Positions 57,467 through 64,000 of a stretch of 64,000 nt of DNA are shown here, one piece after another (the stretch's first letter is position 1; the number at the start of each line of letters is the position of its first letter). This DNA comes from Nilaparvata lugens (taxonomy: Eukaryota > Arthropoda > Insecta > Hemiptera > Delphacidae). Position numbers and translations under genes: made by a program. A model generated the notes under the pieces. The model was not told where the DNA came from and did not search any database. It saw only the letters and a list, made by a program, of their open reading frames with translations. Location of the stretch: positions 29,677,936 to 29,741,935 of the forward strand of contig NC_052509.1 of assembly GCF_014356525.2 (NCBI RefSeq), given 5' to 3'.

Positions 57467-58835
57467 TCAACTGGAAACTACATTTGTGGAATACATCAAT
57501 CATCAAACTTCTTCATAATCACAGCCTACCCATTGAATCATTACTTTGCAGACTAGCATTTTTCTACTGCAGCCCAATCAACATAACCTAAACATCACCG
57601 CATCTCAGCTAATGAGGAGAATATTATAAATCCACATCAAATGAAGAAATTGAAATCACCTTTGAGTCAAGAAAACAAAACTGAAAACAACCTTAAAAAT
57701 TACCAACCTGATCAAGACATCTGCCTCGTGTTATAGTCATCACAGAAACAATCGCCTAGTTATATCCGCCCAACTGGAAAACAAAAACAAAAATTGTATT
57801 ATCAACAGAAAATAATTGTAAATTAGAAATAAGATGAAGTTAGTAGTGAATAGGAGGAAAGAAAATAAACAAAGTTTATTTGAAAAAATGTGTAAATCTA
57901 ACCTCGAAATACAGAATCGATAGAAAAATCTATTCAGAGCCAAAGCCTGTTTGATAATTTTCTTTGTCACACCAACCAATGTGTGCGAGATCATAGAGTC
58001 AATTCTAATGGAATCAAAGCAATATCGTTATTAATTATTGTAACCTATTATTTAATGTGAAATTATAAGTAAAAAACGCAACCAAAAATATATATTTATG
58101 TTAAATTGCACGAAATGTGCATGTTGTATGTCATATCAATGTATCTCTAAAAAGCTCAAAAGAAAATGAAATTCTTACCTTCAAATGTGAGATTTATTAT
58201 TGTTGCATCAAAGGATCATGAATTGTAATTCAAATCAATGAATTTAACCTTGAGAACATAGTATTTGTAACCAGCATTGATAAAAGTCCAAAAATCACTT
58301 CAAGTGTAACCCTGTTCATACACAACATACTAAGCGTAAAAAAGAAATTGCTCGAGTCAAACGGTAGTCAATTGTCAAGTCACCGAAGTTAAATCACACT
58401 CTCACCCAATTTATGTAAAAGCCAGGACAAAACGTTGAAACTTATAATAATCAGGAAAGATGATGAAAATCTATATTTGTTGCAAATACTGTTTGAATCC
58501 TAAGAGGATAATATGTTGAATTTTGTATATTTGTTATAGTTATGGGTCTGCTCATAAGCCACCCGTGAATGGAAGTTGTGGAGTTGTTTTAATGAAGGAT
58601 CCAAAGAGACCTCATTAATTATTATATTTAGATTGTATCCAATGAAGGGAACAATCAATTAGTTATTTTTCTCGTAGCCAAAAGTGCACGATATATCGTT
58701 TTTAGTGTTAAGTGTGAAGTTTTTGTAGAAGTAAGGAGATGAAATGGTATATTCATCACAATATCGGATTTTTCAAATAGTCATCGTTTCGACTCGTCTC
58801 CCAATTACCTATTTAAAATATCCTGGGAGCTTTTG
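57467..58835 (+). other. 3' non-coding part of element C
   Basis: No coherent frame. GGGAGCTTTTG before the LTR (GGGGGCTTTTG in the 43-kb copy) sits where a polypurine tract is expected. Positions 58195-58835 recur inverted at 43141-43782. Confidence 0.6.
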
Positions 58836-61253
58836 TGTGATGAATTTTTCAAATAGACCTCATGAAAAGAGAGAAAAATTGTGATTAACCTTCTTAAAAG
58901 GAAAGAATTTGCTAAAGGAGTAGTTAGCGACTGAGCAATAAAACTTACTTATCAGTAACTGTATATTAGATAAGAGTACCGTTCTGTACTGAATATTTTC
59001 TAGAAAATTATTTACTAAAATTATAATTATTCTGCAAATAAAGCACGAATTATTTATGAATTGCTCATTGAATTTTGAGGTTACACTTTGTTTACTACCA
59101 ATCAGATGTCCAAAGCAGCTCGAACACAGCTGACTGATTCAAAGTATTGTCAAATGTCATGCCGGTTTCATGCAAGGTATAATATCATTTCTAAAAATTA
59201 AAAAACTATCAATAAAGGACCAAGAATTTCGAATAAAAAATAAAATGTTATATTATTGTTGAAATTATTTATTACTTAAGAAATTATATTATAATGTCAG
59301 GTCTTATTGTAACTAACTAGGTCATAGCACGAACAGTATATTATTGATAAAAACAGCAGAAATTAATTATAACAGTCTCAAACATAATAAGAATTGTATA
59401 AGAATATTAAATTATTAATTATTATTTCAACTGAACCACATGGTGATCGAATCTCTTTGGCGAGCCTAAGCCAATCATAGTGCATAGAAATAGCACCAAA
59501 AAGGTGATCGTTTGAAAACAACATATGTTAATCTACTATCAGACAACAAACCTGCCTTATCATATATGCTAGCACATGTAAATCGTATAAGAGGAACTAT
59601 GTCTAGAAGATTAAGCAGTTTTAAGAATTATATAAACTGAGTTATTATTGTAATTAAAGGAATTATATTCTACTGCCTGCCACTGACATCACATCTATGT
59701 CATAATCGTTCTACCAATGGCAAATTTTTATGCAAATTCATTACACCGAGATTCTCAGAAGAAAGGTTCTAGCCAAGAAGCTTAGAGAAAAGACAGCACT
59801 TCCCTTTTGAAATCCTCACCGTTCAGATCTCGTCATAGTTACCAAGACCTATTTGTAAAATTTTCGTTCGATTTTATATGTTTTATTTGTGAGCCAATAT
59901 TTTAGGCTATTCTATTTGTTATTCGTAAATCTATGTTCAGCAATCGATAAATTGAAAGTTTAAAGTTAAATTATCCCTTAATAAATTTGGTGAAGGAGAT
60001 ATTTAAATTAAAATTCCCCACGTGCCGAGACCGAAGCCTGGATTGCTGCCGACCAAACAATTTTGATTTCAAGAAGGAAACCACGACCGCCAAGGACGCC
60101 ATTTCACGTGAGTTATAAGTTTAAAGGGGCCCCAATCTACGCTTCGAAAATATTTCAGTGCAGAAAAATATAAAATTTTCTTCGTTAAATTATTGGCCAC
60201 GCCGACAAGCGCTTTTAGTTATTAAGAGCCTAGAATTTATTCATATAGAATTTCTAAGAATTTGTAGTTGATTAACTATCCTCCGCTGCCAGAACCACGA
60301 CCCCAAACAATTTTAAAAACACTTTTTATTCATTTTTCACTATTTTTTCAAAACTGTTAAATTTTATCAATTGTAAAATTCTGTCGAATCACGCATGGTA
60401 TCATGCAAGTACAAGAAAACTGCTAATCAATTTTGTCAATGTTGAAACACTTTCAATCTGTAAACTATATTCTGAATCTGCACTGTGAGATCATATATTT
60501 TATTATAATATATTTCAATTTTGTTAATTCGTTTTCTGAGTTCGATTATTTCTTAAGCCTGTCAATTATTGTGTCTGATACGTTCTATCTCATCAAGAAC
60601 CGATCGAATACGATCATTGAAATAATTGAATTAAGCTGGATATTGGAACAGGTCTAAGTGGATGTAGTGAGTGGGGTCAGATCGAGATATTTGTTCTTTA
60701 TCCTTACCTGCTCATATATCAGCTTTTATCTGTTACCAACCTCGACTTAGGAGCGAATACATCAACAGTACAGCAGATGCATCCAGAGATCATATAATTT
60801 CCTACAATAGAGCTTAAAACCCGACAAGATTCTGTTCTCGAAGTATATTCTGAACGATATTTGGTCCAAATACCGTATTTAATCCTTCAGAACTTATTAG
60901 AGACGCAGTCCCGTAAATTATCTACATCGGTATTTTTGCTCGACCTGTATGATTTTGTATGCTCATTCTTCACAGGTAATAATTTTAAGGTATCCGTATC
61001 CAGTGTTTAGCGTCCGCTACACTACTTATAAAAATTTCATCACCATACAATCTGTCATAAGAAGAATCAAGGGTGAGCGAGCGTTTAGGCCTCCTGCGAT
61101 TCCGACAATTGTATTGAATCTTGTAGTGAATCAATCAGTCTGGTGTACACTTAGCGTCCACGCACGCAGTTACAAAATTTATAACCTCAACACCGTTGAT
61201 TTAGTACAAGATTCACCCTACATATGTGAAGCCGTTAAAAAAAACGCTCCACA
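58836..61253 (+). repeat. 3' LTR of element C
   Basis: Same length and ends as the 5' LTR. It is followed by ATAT, the target-site duplication. Confidence 0.92.
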
Positions 61254-62024
61254 ATATCGACGCGTAATTCCAAAAGGAAAATTTGAAACCTGTCAAATTT
61301 TATCAAAATCTATTCCTGCGTTTTGCTGTAAATGCCGAACAAACATATAAAAATACATAGAAACATAAATAACACATAGAGAGAAATGCAAAATCTTGCA
61401 TTTAAAACCTCACTCCGCTCGGACAATTACTGTGGGAGTGTTACTTATAACAATATTTTTCACCACACGACCAATAAATAACTTAATTATGGACAAATGA
61501 GTAATCAACAACAACAAGAACATATTATTGTCTGTAATGTTTTATCACTAAACAAAACATAACACTGTTGTAGGAAGTGGATTAAGTGTAAGTGTTTGGA
61601 GAATAGCCACATCAATCTCGGTGCTTGTATATTTTATTTCAGGTGCACTTATCGAGATAATCGAAATTTTTTAAGCATTTTCTATTCACAACTGTTTGTG
61701 AAACAGCGTCTTCTCAATCAGAAAATTATATTATGTTTTCTGTGTAGTGTGGCGAGAGAAACTAATAGAAACTTTTAATCACATGCAACATTCTCAATAA
61801 GACTTCAAGCACAAGCTGCTATTGATCTCCTGAATAATTAAATTTCAAAGATAATAATTGATTCCTTTCATTACGTTGTAGGATCCCAATAAAACTTCAA
61901 GTAATAAACTTCAACTCAAAATACCTTTATTTGTATACTTTTTTCAATTAATGCATCATTCTCAACAATAATTACGTTTTGAACGTTCAAAATAACAGTC
62001 TGCTAATGAAATACTGAATGTTAC
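61254..62024. other. Intergenic right of element C
   Basis: AT-rich; a 60-codon frame at 61596-61778 has no recognisable feature. Nothing I can assign. Confidence 0.4.
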
Positions 62025-62483
62025 ATGTTAGAGCAGCACTCGTTTCTCCATGGTCTGCTACCGATTCCTCATCAGACATCAGACAATGGTGAAAGGGGAA
62101 TTCGACTTGTGATGGTTAGGTGTGGTAGGGGTGGAGGGAGTAAAAGAGTTGCCATCAGAGTTGGCCGGAGGCATTCCTCGAGTATTGAAGTGATGAGAAA
62201 AGGGAATTTCAGCGGTTATCCGGCGAAACTAACGTGGCAGGTGGAAGAAGGTTTCGGAATGCGGTGCATTTTATCGGACTTGGGAATGTACATGCTATTC
62301 TCTCTCTCCCCCTTGACCCGATGTCCGAGAAAATACTGCCAGGGTATTCAGGGGAGGGTGAGGTGGTCGGAAAACGGATTTTCTTGTACATATCTAGTTG
62401 GTGAACTGAAGCCACCAGCACCTTTCAAGCCTTCCCCCTCTCAACCATCTCTTAAATTCCAGGAATCACGGCCTCGTCCCTAG
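62025..62483 (+). CDS. Uncertain 152-codon ORF in a GC-richer island
   Basis: Starts MLEQHSFLHGLLPIPHQ and ends SRPRP. The stretch is clearly GC-richer than its surroundings and Gly/Arg/Pro/Ser-rich in translation, without known motif. Composition rather than selection could keep it open; there is no TATA/initiator or splice context that I can defend. It could equally be regulatory DNA of a neighbouring gene. Confidence 0.2.
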   Translation: MLEQHSFLHGLLPIPHQTSDNGERGIRLVMVRCGRGGGSKRVAIRVGRRHSSSIEVMRKGNFSGYPAKLTWQVEEGFGMRCILSDLGMYMLFSLSPLTRCPRKYCQGIQGRVRWSENGFSCTYLVGELKPPAPFKPSPSQPSLKFQESRPRP

Positions 62484-63063
62484 TACAGAAATCTTCATTT
62501 CCTATCTGCTATCTCCTTCTCTTTCTCTTCTTCTTCTTCATCATCATCATTTCCTTATAATTCGTATTATTTTTCTTTCGCTGCAGGTTTCGTGCTTGAA
62601 GAATGAACTATGCATTCCATGATTGCTTATCCCCCCTCCACTTGTATTCTCATGAAGCCTCATTTTTCTCCATTTTCATATTCTTAAGCGTATATCTTTA
62701 TTGTCAATGCCTTTACTAAATCTGAATATTCATGAACATTTTTGAAAATTTTCTCACTTAACAAATGATATTTTGTGATTCGAACAATACAAAAAACATG
62801 TATTTAGTGCTTTTATTCAGTTTTTATAAGGAACTTCATCATACCATGCCTTCAACATTTTCTGAGATGAGACACAATACAAATCCTAATCGAGAAAGTT
62901 TTTTATTTTTAGGGTAGGAAAGTTTCAAGAGCGAAGAAGTTGTAGATAAAGATCCAATCTTCATTTTGTATCTGAGACTTTTTCTCCAAGATGGATAGTT
63001 TTCTTTGTACTGGCTTATGGGCTTTGTAGTGGACATGGGCATGTCTCGATTACACCAGGTCCT
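62484..63063. other. Pyrimidine-rich and AT-rich stretch
   Basis: (CTT)n/(ATC)n at about 62510-62550. A minus-strand AATAAA lies near 62813. A 67-codon minus frame (62839-63042) is Lys/Ser-rich with no known motif. Confidence 0.35.
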
Positions 63064-63231
63064 GTGTCTCGATTAGACCAAGTTTCGTTTATACCACCTG
63101 GTACAATCGAACTACTGGGTTAATCAAAGCATTCCGTCTCGATTAGCCCAGTAGTTCGATTGTACCAGGTTTTGGAGCTTCAATGTAGAATAGGACCTGG
63201 TATAATCGAACACCTGGTCTGATCAAGACAC
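63064..63231. repeat. Nested inverted repeat (long hairpin)
   Basis: Inner arms 63096-63125 and 63141-63170 pair over 30 bp with one mismatch, around a 15-nt loop. Outer arms 63064-63099 and about 63196-63231 pair imperfectly. Both use the phrase CTCGATTA..ACCAGG. Confidence 0.9.
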
Positions 63232-63409
63232 TCCCCTAGGTAGTTCAAATTATTCCAAATTGAGTTTTGAAAATACACCACGCCACAGGACAACATATGA
63301 CAGAGTTCTTAAACACAATATTCCTGGTCAAGTTGTATCTTGAGCAGCAAGTTTGAGAGGTGAAAAAGTGGATGTCTAACAGGAAAACTTTGATAGGGTG
63401 CTCTTTGCA

Positions 63410-63500
63410 CTAGATTTCGTTTCCAATATCACCTAGCCTCCGACTGAAGAAATCTGCCACATCAGCAGTTTCCTTCGTTGCAAAAAAGTAGCAGATATTG
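63410..63500 (-). CDS. Candidate terminal exon of an unknown host gene
   Basis: On the minus strand an acceptor-like TTTACGACAG ends at 63501, followed by a frame NICYFFATKETADVADFFSR, RLGDIGNEI and TAG at 63410-63412. The residues look protein-like rather than random, but no upstream exon can be confirmed before 64000 and no family is recognised. If real, the hairpin at 63064-63231 would lie in its 3' UTR. Confidence 0.3.
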
Positions 63501-64000
63501 CTGTCGTAAATTTAATACGGCGTGCTCTTCAAGTTTAACCGCCAAAACTCTCTACCCTATTCGGCGAAATGGTCGTGTTGTGTATGTCTTTATTTCATTT
63601 TATGTGCTTTTTCCATGATAGGAAGAGTGGGCGTGAGTATGTGTGTGCATTTGAGTGTATGAGAGTGTGAAAGTAGGGCGACCTCCTCTAACTACCTGAC
63701 CCCTTCATGACCCACTCTCTCTTACCTTCTCTCTCTATTCCAATCTTCTCACTCCCTCACTCACTCTTCCTATTTCTCTGTACTCGTGCAATCGTCTGGA
63801 AAAAGTTTTCTTTGGAGCGAACAACCGCATTCCATCTTATTATACATACAGCATTATACATCTGATATTCTTCGCTTCCAACCATTCCCAAATCTCGACC
63901 AAAGGGATGAAAAGCTCAACGCTTTTGAAATATCACCTCTTTCTGGATTTCTTTATTATTAATTGAATGATGAGTATTCATGGTTATTAGAATTATAAAT
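63501..64000. other. Right edge, no assigned gene
   Basis: Contains a CT-rich tract on the + strand at about 63663-63780. Could be intron or upstream part of the candidate minus-strand gene. Confidence 0.3.

Larger units (their letters stand above)
52914..61253 (+). mobile_element. LTR retrotransposon C, complete, non-autonomous
   Basis: Two LTRs of exactly 2418 bp (52914-55331, 58836-61253), ends TGTGATG/CTCCACA, TSD ATAT at 52910-52913 and 61254-61257. Internal region only 3.5 kb: primer site, one ORF with a single stop, and a non-coding 3' part. No protease, RT or integrase. The LTRs differ at roughly one percent of positions by eye, so insertion is fairly recent. Its ORF carries the HxRFK motif of elements A and B. 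Confidence 0.92.

Overview
The window looks like AT-rich insect nuclear DNA, probably from a planthopper-type hemipteran. That guess rests on my memory of the dispersed repeat at about 13.6-14.2 kb and the GC-rich inverted-repeat element at 48.4 kb, and I could not check it. There is no bacterial, phage or CRISPR content. Almost all of the window is transposable elements, many nested inside one another. Only a few short stretches look like host sequence: about 10.9-15.4 kb and 61.3-64 kb.

Layout. 1-8188: LTR retrotransposon A (+), which encodes Gag and two extra ORFs but keeps only the integrase tail of pol; its 3' end abuts a long (AC)n array. 8.7-10.85 kb: a jockey/CR1-like LINE fragment (-). 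10.9-12.9 kb: two copies of an unrecognised gene, the second with a TATA box and initiator, each followed by tRNA-Glu-like sequence. 12.95-14.8 kb: minisatellite and other simple repeats. 15.7-16.3 kb: a Tc1/mariner-type deletion derivative with long terminal inverted repeats. 16.9-24.8 kb: element B, a decayed relative of A whose left LTR copy is split by a LINE fragment.

25.3-48.3 kb is a nest. A short-LTR Gypsy element (E, minus strand) has pol at the left and gag at the right. Its gag appears split by a LINE (G). The reverse-transcriptase gene of that LINE is in turn split by a large non-coding LTR element (D, 30524-46435, TSD CAAC). D carries a rearranged block with a second copy of the E gag/LTR segment and an inverted piece of element C. 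48.4-52.0 kb: a 222-bp MITE and a divergent D-type LTR. 52914-61253: element C, with 2418-bp LTRs, TSD ATAT and one gag-like ORF interrupted by a single stop. 61.3-64 kb: non-repetitive-looking DNA with a strong nested hairpin and a possible terminal exon.

How the parts relate. A, B and C look like one lineage of long-LTR, Gypsy-type elements that have lost the polymerase and presumably depend on enzymes supplied in trans. A and B share an unrecognised ORF (ORF3) marked by an MHPRHxRFK start, a VPxYYM core and a TRYRGFxFMK end; C carries the HxRFK-type motif four times in tandem. The most interesting signals are this ORF, a possible self-priming (Tf1-like) primer site in element E, a splice-signal pair conserved inside D-type LTRs, and the depth of nesting in the 25-48 kb block.
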